Positions 1 through 13,200 of a DNA stretch of 64,000 bases are shown in pieces; positions within the stretch are counted from its first letter, which is position 1, and each line of letters starts with the position of its first letter. A program made the position numbers and the translations under genes. Below the pieces are notes generated by a model. The model worked only from the letters and a program-made list of their open reading frames with translations, was not told where the DNA came from and made no database searches. Source of the DNA: Glandiceps talaboti (lineage: Eukaryota > Hemichordata > Enteropneusta > Spengelidae); assembly GCF_964340395.1 (NCBI RefSeq), contig NC_135553.1:9584501-9648500 (forward strand). Reading direction: 5' to 3'.

Positions 1-368
1 CCACTGCTTCAGATAGAAACATCCCGAATACTTGCCAGCTGGTGAAGTTTACAATTTCTGTGTCCAAAATGAGAGAAAAAGCAGTACATCATCAAAAATG
101 ATAATTTAAGTGAGACTACTATTTTGGTAATCATTCTGCGTGAAAATAATGTTTACAAAAAATCTGTATCTTTCCCATCATTTTAACATGCATGCAGCAG
201 ATAATGAAAACATGACAGCCCCAGTAATATCAGATTGTCATTGTCAGATTATGATGTTATCTGCTTTCTTCATGTCTTTGTATAGTTTTATAAAATGACA
301 ACAAAGTAATGTAATGAGGTGTTACTTTTCTTGTTGTGATATTCATTGTATCTTGTCTTCTCCAATAG
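1..368 (+). other. MDN1 intron (partial)
   Basis: The window opens inside an intron of the midasin gene. The intron ends with a pyrimidine-rich tract and AG at 367-368. I see no gene or repeat in it. Confidence 0.7.
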
Positions 369-3300
369 GTTTGGTTAGTATGGAGTCCTTGCCAGATCCA
401 ATCATAGCCCATCTATATCCATTCTTTGTCAAATTCAATGGTCACATTGAAACCAGTCTACAAGCTGACAGCCCTCTGACAGACACAGCTACTGTACAGG
501 TTTGTCTTGCGTTTCTTTTGAAATAAACAGCAAAGATCTAATGTTGTGTTTTCACAGGATTATGCAAAATATATGACAGTAGATGTGATCAATTTTTAGC
601 CTTCAAAACCACTCCTTTGAATCCAAATTATAGCTACCATTAAGTACTTAATCTCACCTTGCCAGGTGCAACTCTTGAGTGGAGGCCATATTATAAATTT
701 GTTCTGTCAATCAATTTTCAAATGTTACACTGTATTAAAGGGACAAACCACTTCTGGAAATAAAGGCATTTCATCAACTATAGGTTCTGGTGAATCATTT
801 CATGATTTCACATCACCTACAGTTACGTGCGGTTTCAGAGAAACGTCATTGCATTAATGAATCCTAAGTGCCCATTCCCTTCAGTGTAAATCATCTTCAT
901 GAATATTCATTATGTAACCATGAGTATATTATTTCTGCTGACTCCCATGATGCAATGGCCCACAGCAAAGGCACAATTTCAACTTCACTGATGTTTCCCT
1001 GAAATTAAAAGTAATTGTAGGTGATGTAAAATCATGAAACGAATCTCCAGAACCCATAGTTTATGAAAATGTCTCTATTTCCTGGAATAGTGTTCCCCTT
1101 TAACATTTTGATTTGTCTTCAATAAACACTTGTCATGGGCTTTCGACAGTCAGCATTGAATTTGAATCACTGATGTATTTGTCCATAGATATTTGAAGCC
1201 CTTCAATGGAGAGACAGGCTTTGGGATGTATCTAATGAACACATTACAGGGAGGCAACAGTTTACATTATCACAACTGAAATTACATTGGAGTTGGGTTT
1301 ACAAGAAGACCTTGATGACTGCCACCAAGCTGTTGGCTGGGGAAGACACAGAGTAAGTACAGGGTCGGCAAAGATGTAGATGTAGAGAAAGTTTAAGACT
1401 ATGTAAACCAAGAAACCATAGTTATTTTTCAATATGATAATTGTTGATTGTAGGGAGCAGTCCTTTTTGTGGTACATGACTTTCTTCATTCCAGTTCATA
1501 TAACTGAAACTGTGACTCTGTCGTTGACCAAACAAGATATTTTATCAATAACTCACCTAATGTTTTGAACATATGTGTGGACAATAAACTTTTGAAATGC
1601 ATATCAGTTTTGTTGTGGCGCTTACCATTTTTCAGTCTGTTAAGATTTCTTTGAATGAAAAGCTTTATCCCACCACAATTGATACTGTCGATACCATATG
1701 GTCTGATCCGTAAATAAAATTAGAATGTAGATATCAAAAATATATGTATCAGTCATATCTTGTCATACAACAGTTCATAAATATCACTGTGTCATGAGAA
1801 ACTTGTTATCCCAAGAACTAAATGTGCAGTCTTTTTATGCAGGTTTTTTGGGAATCTCTTTAACAAGGGGTAAATCAGATCAAATCTACATAGCTTATTT
1901 TCATATATTATACAACAGTTTTGGTGATGAATACCAGTATTAAAAACAACTGAGGAACTATGGTAGATTTTGCATACTTAACCACTGTTTACACTTTGGT
2001 TTTGACCTTTGAACTCTGAACTTTGAACCTTTCTAACTTTGAACCTTTCTTTGTGTTTTGATACAAAATGAATCGTCTTTCTTGAGAAGGGTAAAAAAGA
2101 TTATGTTCATCCTATCTTTCACACAGATTTCCAGTCGAGTTGAACACTATAGTGTCTCGTATACAGCATACACTTGGTTCGGATGGAAGGGCATCACAGA
2201 TTCAGATTCATGTCTGGAAAGACTTGGGTTTTCCCATCCCGTACAAAAGTAGCGTCATGGCAGACATGATGGAGCATGTCTTGACTCTTTGTCAGAGTGT
2301 AGATGTACAGAGTAGTGGTAGCAATATAGCCATGGTGAAAGCCAAGCAGGAACAAGAAAAGCGAATCAGATTTGTGGTGGGGAGTGATGGTAGACAAGTT
2401 TGTCATCACCTTACAAATATTCTTCTTGATGGATACTGTGCAAATGAATCTGCCAAAGATAATATAGGTAAGTTCTTAACACACGTCTGACTTTTTAACC
2501 CTTCCCCCATATTACTGGCATCAGCTTAGGGGAGGAGTTGCATCTTCCCCAAAGACTAGCTTTGATGTAATCTAATACTGCAGTGATGAGCTACCTTGTC
2601 TACCAGACTTATATATGAGGATTTGACAAGAGGCTGTTTCTGAGCAGACAATGATGTTTCGTTTAACTTCAAAATGTTCACATGAAAAGTATGTGTGTGT
2701 ATTACATAGTATTAAGAAACTGAATGAAATAATCGATGTGTGCATTCATACATAGGCAATTTTTGTAACTGTTTGTCTGTCAACTGTAAATTTGCAAAAG
2801 TGTCAAAATATATCACTGCACAGAGATGCTATTGGAATGGTGCCACCATGCAGTCCAGCAGTTGTACATGCATCGGTGTCTTTGTCTGCATCTCTCTCTC
2901 TGCAAACTGAGTTGTTTTAGTAATGTATGATTTGTATGAATGATAATACATGTAAGGATAATCAGTTGTACTACAGTGTCATTGGCGTTATAGTATATTG
3001 ATATTAATGTTAGAAGGTGACCACTGCCTTCACTCCATATTTACCATAGTTGTGTTCTCTCACCAGACACGTTGCTTGACAGGATAGACCAAGTAGAATC
3101 TAAACTTAGTCAATATCAGCTGTATGAAGACCAAACCATTCCAATGGAAGTTGATGACACTGAGAAAACAACCCTACCAGTGTCGAATGTATCAGATACA
3201 GTGTTAGAGACTCAAGTACAACTATGGCCACTGTATGACCAGATGACATTGCTACATGGATGTAGACTTACAACTGCTATATTAGGAGGAAAGCTACATT

Positions 3301-6300
3301 ATGGACAGCGAGAGTAAGAATAATAATTTGTCATGTAATAACTTGTCATTTAATATAGATGAACTTGATGAGTAGTAGACTACATGGTAGCCCACCAAAA
3401 ATGACATTGACTTGAATCCTTGTACAAATTATACAGTTTTGCTACAAGAAGTACAGAAATCAGAAAAAACTTCAAAACTGGTGGTATTCTGATGAAATTC
3501 TTGGAAGGAAATAGGAGCAGTGAAGTGAACACAGCAAAAGAGTTTTCTGTATAAAGGTCCATGCACTTCAATTTTGATGTGATGCATATTAACAACCATG
3601 TTCATAATTGCTATAAAAAAAAATGTGAAAATGTAACAAAAAAATGACTGTAGTGATGAGCTACCTTGTCTACCAGATTTATATATGAGGATTTGACAAG
3701 AGGCTGTTTCTGAGCAGACAATAGTGTTACTACATGTTCACTCATAAAGAGTATGATTGAATAGTGTTTCTTTTGACTTCAAAATGCTCACATGAAAACT
3801 ATGTGTGTGTTTGTGTATTACAAAGTACTACATGTAAGAAAATGAGATTGAAAAAATGATCGAAACAGAAAATTTTTAATGAATGGCCAAAAGAAAGGGG
3901 GTGATTGTTGTACATTAGACAAGAACAAGTTTGGTCAAAAATTTGATGTAATAGGATGGAAACATTAAAAGATGTAAATGGCAAATTAATGTTCATGTTT
4001 TAACATTTTTTTCAGATTCCAAAGAGAGACAAGTATATCTGACAATTTGAGAAGTCTGTTGAACTACTTGAAACAATGGACACTAACCAAACCACAACAA
4101 CTCGCACTCTACACAAGAACAATGCAGTCTGTCTGCAGTGATCAGTCACTCAGCCCTATCAGGTCAGAGGTCATGATGAACTTCCTGAAATCACAGTGGA
4201 CTGCAAGTGTTGCTAAGTATCCATACCAGTGGTTGTCATGGAAACCATCTTTGGCTGCCAAGGATGATGCCTCCGTCGTTAAGAGGAATAACCCATATGA
4301 CATTAATTATGTAAGTTGTAAATGTGTATTTATAAACATCTCAAATTAAAAAGTTAAAATAGGAAAGGGGAACATATTTTTCAGAGAGTGAAAATGTGAT
4401 AAGACTAAAACATATTGGTATAAAAAGTGAGTCAATGGATACATTGTCTGTTTATCTCAAGTTGAAAGTACTTTAGTATGAGCATTCTAGATCTTTTTTC
4501 TTTTTTTTAACCTCAATTTTTGGTGCTGGGAATTGCTCCCAGCAAATTCCAGCATTCTTGATCTTATTATTTTCATGCTGATCAGGAACAATTTGACAAA
4601 ATCAAAATACTTTGATTGTATTAAAATCATAGTGATATATTTTTTTTCTGTAGGGTCCTGGGTCACTCTATTTGTCATGTGTTGGATCATTCACCTTTGA
4701 CCTCTTACTACCAAGACCCAGTAACCAAGACAACAGTAACCAAGACAACAGTAACCACAGTGAGAGCGATGGTCAGTCAATACAAGCTAAGAGTTGGAAC
4801 AGTGATGGAAGTCACGATTCTCTGCTACTAGGAATGTTTAGAGAGAAACTTGAACAGGTTCACCAACTGACAGAGTTTTTATGGACCAATGGTGGTTCAC
4901 TATCAACAGAAATGCTTCATTATAGGTACTTTTGTGTAATTTAAATTCGATTATACAGTCATTTCACGTCATATAAAATTTTACATCCAGAAAAGTGGTC
5001 AACAGAAAAGTGCTTTTGGTAAAAATGAGAAGGACATGTCAACATAACACTGAATTACTAAATTCCCAAATGTTATCAGGCCGTATGCATTGAATGTCTC
5101 TCTGCTCAACTTGCAAAGTGAATATTTTTTTACCCAAAACATTTTTGGTAATTTACAATGGTTGAAAATCATCTCGATCAAATGATTTGTTTAGCCTTTT
5201 ACAATATTGCTGTCACTGAAGTCTGTGTAAACATTAAGGTGCAGTCTGATTCCATTTTTGGTGAAAGTCGACACAGTTATGTACAAAGAGGCCAGGAGAG
5301 TGAGAATGTAGCATTTTTCGATTTTGTTTTTGGAATCCAAAAATTATACAATAATGTGATTTTATATCACATCTGAATAGTTTCTGTTTGTTCGAGATCT
5401 TCCACTTGTGAGACATGATTCAACATGTTTTAGAAGTTGGAATGATGTATATTTTGAAATGAAATGTAAATAGCAACCAAAACCCAACAAATCTACATAC
5501 TGTGCCTCTTTTGGTATTGCTTTGCCTTGACTTAGTGTAGTTTTGGTGTTGCAAATTCCCTAGTTTGTTTAGGGACTTTGTCACTTTTGCTGAATTTCTC
5601 CGATGAATGAGAATTCACAATAATACTTTATATTTCACTTTCAGGTTCAATAACTGGAATTCTCTGTCAGCCAATCTAGCTAATCTCATACACGCAATGA
5701 GATCTTTTGTCTCAGAAGTAGAAAAACCAAGACTTGACTGTGCAGCTGCTATTTTACTTGACTTTACTGGTAAAAGAGATTCAGACAGTCTAACAGAAAC
5801 AATTGCTACACTGCCAACGTTATTTCATTACGGTGGCCCTGAAGCTCAGAATCAAGAAGAAACAGTCTTGCCTGAATATGTGAAAGAGTTACTAGAAGGT
5901 TGCATACAGTGTTTACAATTCAATCCTCAGATGTCGTCCAATCAGCTTGTCTGTGTTGATCAATCACAAGCCATGAAAACATTTGATCATCTGACTGACC
6001 AATTACATTGTGGTACTGGTTGGATACACCTGGGTTTGTTACAGACTTTACTGTTGTCACCTCAGGGACCAGTTGATCCGGCTGAAAAGACAGCAATGAA
6101 ACTTAAATATATCAATAGTGAGGTAAGATACATGAAATGAAAAATACCAATTTCATTCATTACTCATTACTCCTCACTCACTCACTCACTCACTCACACA
6201 CACACACACACACTCGCTCACTCACACGCTCACTCACACACACACTCACTCGCTCACTCACTCACTCAATCAATCAATCAATCAATCACTCACTCACTCA

Positions 6301-9300
6301 ATCAATCAATCAATCAATCAATCACTCTCCCACTCAAAGTTGATTATTATTATTATTATATATTTGATCTATTGTGTAATAAGTTCAAAAATGGATGTTT
6401 GTTGTTAGTGATGGCAGCAATACATATTAAAATATATACATGTTGAATGAACATGATGATAAATGTTGCAGTATTTCAGTTCCAGAGTTGTTCATGTGAT
6501 AACATCACTGGCGTTCCCACTGCAGAAACTAAATGTTGTGCCGCTATCTCACCTGACTTGATACAAGTAGTCAACTGAGACGAAGTACAACGACAGACCA
6601 AATAGTGTTGTATGTTGATTGGGGTGTACTGGTACAAGGAGAAAGAAGATTTTGGTTTTGGAGCATAACTGTACAATAAGTTACACTTCACTAGAGACGT
6701 AAAGTTGTGATGATGGTGAAAGATTAGAAGGGGCTGACTTGTAACTTTTATGCATGTAGCTAGTTCAATCTGTGTTGTTACGGTTTTAGCTCCACTGATT
6801 AAAGTTAGTGTGAGTGCAAAAACATGGAATTCAAAGATGTGGTTTTAAAAGACTCAATTATTATATATTTAGTAATAGGATAAGTTGAAACATGGCTGTT
6901 TACTGCCAGTGATGACAGTAAATTAATACATGTGGAAAGATAGGCTTTTGGAGCAAACATGTTGCTTTATGATAACGTTAACAGACATCACAAATTCAAT
7001 ACCCAATGTATAAATATCTCTTCACAGTGTGAAGAAATACAGTGTGAATTGGAGGTAAGAAACCAAACATCTGAACTACTGACAGGCCTGAGATTGGAGG
7101 AGATGCAGAATGCTGCACTGCCCTCTAGAGTAAGATATTTGCAAGAGAGACTTGTCAAGTTGAAAGATATGGCCAGGGATCTCGCCAAGAAAACTGCTAT
7201 CAGACCAGACCCTCCCAGAGTAAGTGAAAACTTTTACCATGTATTCTGATAATGTCTAATCTCAAAACCTTGTTAAGTAAAGATTATTTTCATGATAAAT
7301 GTTGCAGTATTTCAGTTCCAGAGTTGTTTATGTGATAACATCACTGGCGTTCCCACTGCAGAAACTAAATGTTGTGCGCGCTATCTCACCTGACTTGATA
7401 CAAGTAGTCAACTGAGACGAAGTACAACAACAGACCAAATCGTGTTTTACATTTTATGTCAAGATGGTTTTGATTTTGAAGCACATTCAACTTACAACAA
7501 GTTACACTTTTCTAGACTTATGATGCTTGAATGATTAGACGGGGCTGGTTTGTAACTTTTATTCTTAAATTCAATCCATGCCATTGTGATTGTAGCTCCA
7601 GTGATATTCACCGTGCATTTACGTGTGGTTGGAAGCCATTGAGGCTTTTAAAGACAGACCCCTTACTGTTTTGATGTGGTTATCAATGCCTTGAAGTGAT
7701 TAATTGATGTAGTAGCAATAGCCCTTTCTGGTAAATTGTTCTAAAGGTCTACGAAATGTTGACTGAAAAAATATTTATTTACGGTATATATGGTAACACT
7801 AGTACAAGAATGTGGTATTCAAACATGACGCTGTAAAGATTTAAAAGCCAAGGTCATGTATTTGTTTACTGATAAAAATACCGTGTAGGTACAACTTTGT
7901 CTTACAAACTCAGAAATCAGCCTGTGTTTCATCTGTAATTTATCATCTGGGACATAGTAACTGTGTGTAGTTTTGAACTTGAATTAAACTTCATCTGTCT
8001 ACATTTATGTTTCAGTTTGATGCGCTCCTCCAAGAAGTCCATCACTTTACCTCCAGTGTTGGATCACTCAGTACTGTACAGAACCTTCAAAGAAAGCTGG
8101 AAAAGTCATTCAAAAACCAGGCAAGAACAAGGGGGAAGCACTCCTATATCACAAACCTTATAAATGAAGAGAAGGCCTGGCAGAGTTCCGTTCATCAGTT
8201 CATCAAGAGAATAGAGGATGAGTACCCCCTGTACAGAGATCTGACTATTCCATTTCTGACAGGGGTGTTACAACTTTCTCATGGAATGAGAACAGTGGCA
8301 CATGCTGTGTATTGTAAAAACCAACAGGTCAAAGTTCATCACGCCATAGTTAAATCGGATCAGGTGAGAAATTGCATGGTTCAAATTTTCTCCTTTGGTT
8401 TCGTGAAAAAGTAGATGAAATGTCATTGAATGATAGGTTTGAAAATTTGACTATTTGACAGAAGGCTGTTAGATAAATATTTTTTTCATGATAAATGTTG
8501 CAGTATTACAGTTCCAGAGTTGTTTATGTGATAACATCACTGGCGTTCCCACTGCAGAAACTAAATGTTGTACCGCTATCTCACCTGACTTGATACAAGT
8601 AGTCAACTGAGACGAAGTACAACGACAGACAGACTCATAAGTATTTGATGAAAATACCAAATAGTTAGAAGATTTTGGTTTGAAACTAAACTTGACATTG
8701 AGTTATGCTGTTACAGTCATTATGGTCTGATATTTAGAGGAACTGACTCATAATAATTGTACTGTGCTTTGTTTTTGTAAGTTGTCACAAAAACCTGTGC
8801 ATTTGCAAAAGTATCATTACTTGGCAAGGTAACTATTCAAATCCTTACCATTGTCAGTTTAGTACACAAAGGTTGGCCATTTCCAGTATGACACTTAAGT
8901 CAGCCATTTTCATTTTCTGACTATAGGTTTCTACATAACTACATGCATTTGATTTGTATCTCTTCCTTAGATCAATTCTGTCCAACATCTACTGCAGACA
9001 CTGGTACGATTTCCAACAGTTACTGAGTCCACACCGACATCATTGAGTGTAGCTGAAGCTCTGTGTGATAAGAATACCTTACAGCTGATAGAGAACATTA
9101 CAAATTTGACCTTTGACACGAATGATGTTGATAAACCAGGAAGTAGTAATCACAAAGACAAGTAAGTTGTACAGTTATGTTAGCAATTTGTAATAAAATG
9201 ACCAATTATGGAATTGAAGAACATGATTAGTTGGCAATCACAAAAAATTTCAATTTAAAAAAAAATAAGATTGACAACTGTGTGTCGGAAATACTTCATT

Positions 9301-10176
9301 TGACATATTGAATAATATTAGAAAGATTGTTAGATCTAAAGGGTCAAGAATGTGTTAGTGGAATATTTTGCTGTACAAAGGTTCGGAGAAGCTTGTAGAG
9401 TGACATCTGTGACGGTCCAACTGCAGAATGGCTATCTCATTTGATCTGATTGAATGGTCACTTTGAGATGAAGTACAGCAAACACTGGAGACAGGAAGAC
9501 AGAGACACACAGACACACGTACACCCTCTCTCACAATGCCTGTCACAATATGTCACAAGTCTCACTCACTCACATGAACTCTACACTTAGGCAAGTTGAA
9601 ATAAATATAACAACAACAAATACATTAATTCCAAATTGCACTAATTCTAACACTTTTTTCAGGTTGTTGAAGATTGCTCTGTTACACACTAGAAACCATG
9701 CTATCAATAGAGGTGAACTAGATGTAGCTACACAGGACCTTGTCAAGGATTTGTTTGACGCTGTTGTCGATTCTTTAAAACACACTGAAGAACTGGCAAG
9801 ACTGAAAGAGGAAGAAGAAGCCCAGTTATTCAAATACAGAACAAAAGTACATGGTGATGGATTGACGGAGGAAGAGAGGGAAGAAAGAGAATTCAGAAAG
9901 ACTTTCCCAACATTCCACAAGGTACATAGTTAGTTAGACTTTATAGGACATATCTGCTTTGTTATGGTTAACATGTGTACCAAATTATATTGAATTTGAA
10001 GCTTGCATTCTTAAGGTATAGCCTAATTACTGAAAATCATTAATTATGCAAATGACTAAATGAATGTTTAGTGGATGTTTACCAAAATCTAATCAGTTCT
10101 TGTCATTACCATATGGAAGATGTGTCGCAAGTTTCTTTAGAATCGATGCAGTAGTTTTTGAGATATCGTGTCTACA

Positions 10177-10225
<49 letters not shown>

Positions 10226-13200
10226 ACACACACACAGACAGACAGAAGTATAACATAACCTCCCCTTATGTAAAATGTGCCAAAATTTACAGAAAGTTTG
10301 ATTGTAAGGTTCAATCTGGATTTATTTTGAGTGAGAAAAACCGTTGTGTGGCATATAATGCAGCTATACAAAAAAAGCTGGTCATGAACAAAACAAGGAT
10401 CCTGACTTTTTAAAGAGAATTTTTTACATGATAAATGTTGCAGTATTACAGTTCCAGAGTTGTTTATGTGATAACATCACTGGCGTTCCCACTGCAGAAA
10501 CTAAATGTTGTACCGCTATCTCATCTGACTTGATACAAGTAGTCAACTGAGACGAAGTACAACGACAGACAGAATAATGTTTTCTCTAATCCTTATGGCT
10601 CCACTGATAAGGTTAGCACTAATGTGAGAGCCTGGGATTGAATGATGGGTCTTTAAATTTGTTGATCATAAAGAGACACATGAGGATAACAACTAATACA
10701 TTTCTATGTTTGTCTTGATCTGACAGACCCTTATTTTGAATGACGCCCTCTCTGGCCACATCAGAAAAAAAATGATGACACCACAAATGCATGGTTTGAT
10801 GAAACATATGATTTGTGGCTGAAATGCATTACCTTCAAGGAAACAAATCGTTCATCATTTCCACCTGACTTTCATTTCTGCATAATTTAGGTATCCAGAG
10901 ACTTAAAAATGCAACTGAATTAAAAGCCTCAATGAAATGTACACACTTACTATTTTATAACTGACCGACCAACCCATTATTATCAAGTGTGGCAATGAGA
11001 AACAAAGAAATAAATAAAGCCACCATAATAGCGGGATTGATATTCTAAGGAGAGAATTTTTCTTAGTATATGCATTAGTATTGATGGTTCTGGATGACGT
11101 TTAGATGAGTGTTTGGCCATACAGGGGTAGGTTTATTGCAGACATTGAAATTTAATTCCCTAACATGTAAACAGGGATAAAACTTATGGCAACTGGAGAG
11201 ACTTCAGTGTTCATTGATTCAGATATGCTGAGATTTTGAATACAAAGTATAATTTTCTTGTGTAGGATTTTGAAGATCTGACCGACCCACCTTCACTGGA
11301 ACGTAAAGAGTCAGATCCTGAGGATATAGATGGGACAAAATCTGACTCTGTCGTCAAGGCAGGCAAGTTGGATGTCACCGAGATGTCAGAGATGTGTAGA
11401 GTGCATCAGTTACTGTACTGTGGTTTAACAAGAACATCTTGGCTACAGCCTGGTCATGGTGTGGAGAGATACGTGGACTATAGCGAACCATTCTCTATAG
11501 CTTACCAGATGACTGCCAGACTTGTACAAAGTGCTAGATCCGTGACAGGTAAGAAATTAGTCTATTTGACGGACAATACTAGTAAGACAAGCTATGAAGG
11601 TTAGCATACTTTGCTAGGTTTCTGACATAGTTATGAAATGACTGCACTTTTACATCACTTAAAAATCTTAAGTACGTTCTTTAAACACCAAGTTCACCCC
11701 ATATAAACACCAAATTAGACCCATCACCCCCTTTACAAGTACACCTCATAACACCCAAGTGAAACCTGTTACACTCAAGTACAACCCATAACACCCAAGT
11801 ACAACCCATAACACCCAAGTATACCCAGTGACACCTGAGTGTACAACCCATAACACCCAAGTATACCCAGTAACACCTGAGTGTACAACCCATAACACCC
11901 AAGTATACCCAGTAACACCTGAGTGTACAACCCATAAAACCCAAGTAGTAAACCCTTTAACACCCAAGTTCAATTTTGCAGTATTACAGTTCCAGAGTTG
12001 TTTATGTGATAACATCACTGGCGTTCCCACTGCAGAAACTAAATGTTGTGCCGCTATCTCACCTGACTTGATACAAGTAGTCAACTGAGACGAAGTACAA
12101 CGACAGATGAAATACAAAATGTATGTGATTGCTCTAATTGCAGTCAGTCTGTTATTGTTTACAGCAATGTTAACAGTGCAAATACACAAATGACTAGAGT
12201 ATGGACATTGATGCGATACAACATCATCTACTCGTACATCTCATTGAGATGGCTAAATATAATCAGTTGTGATGCTGTCATAGTTCTGAAATCGGTTGGC
12301 TTTTTTTCATCAGCCAACATTATTTACAAACTGACTACAGATGAAAGTCACATGCTACCTCATGTAAGTTCTGATGTATACCATCAAGTCCAAAGATTCT
12401 TAAAATTGAGTTTACTTTTGATTTTTTTCAGATGCCAGTCTTGACAGTTCATTACTAGGATCTCATCTATTGATGTCGTATCTACTGCACAGTTCAGCTG
12501 CAAAGTCTGAAAACAAGGACCCAAAAGAAAACGTCTCTACAAGTATCTTGTTTAATAAACCATTTGATATCTATTATGATTCACATGTTGAAGAAGCAGT
12601 ACAGTGCAGACCAGTGTTGGAAAAATTGACAACAAGAATTGAAGAGTTGTTGTCTGAATGGCCTGAACATCCAACGCTAAAACAGGTACAGAATATATGA
12701 ATGAACAAAATCTTGTCATTATGTGCATCATATTAAAATCATGAAATCTAGACAAACCATCGTCTGGTGCGACCAAAATATTACCAATACTGCTACATTT
12801 ATCGTCTGGCTCAAAAAAATATTACCAAGAGAGATATTTGTTGAGCAAGACAATGATATGTTGGTTAGATTTTTATTGAGCAGACGACATTTTATGTTGG
12901 TTAGATTTTTGTTGAGCAGACAACATTTTGTGTCAGGTTTTGTGATTATAATTTTACATTTGTATCACACTAACGTTTCAATCTAGGGAAAATTTGTGAA
13001 GAACTTGATGACAAGTTGTACAAGTGTAGGTTTGGTCATTTTGTAGGACAGTCAACTTCTCAGATTTGGGTTGTATTGAGAAATGTGCACTGAAAGACAT
13101 TGTCCTTCTTTTACACATCGTGGGTTGAATTTCTATGAATTTCTCACATTTTGACAATAAAAATATCTTGATACCTGTATTTAAGAACATTCACAAGTAA

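Noticed and set aside
6137-6343. Open frame rich in His, Ser and Thr
   Set aside because: It is a translation of the CTCA/CA microsatellite, with no homology or splice context.
6541-6597. Hammerhead-ribozyme or tRNA origin for the hairpin repeat
   Set aside because: CTGAGACGAAG resembles part of a hammerhead core, but the CUGANGA box and stem II are absent. No cloverleaf or clear A/B boxes could be drawn.
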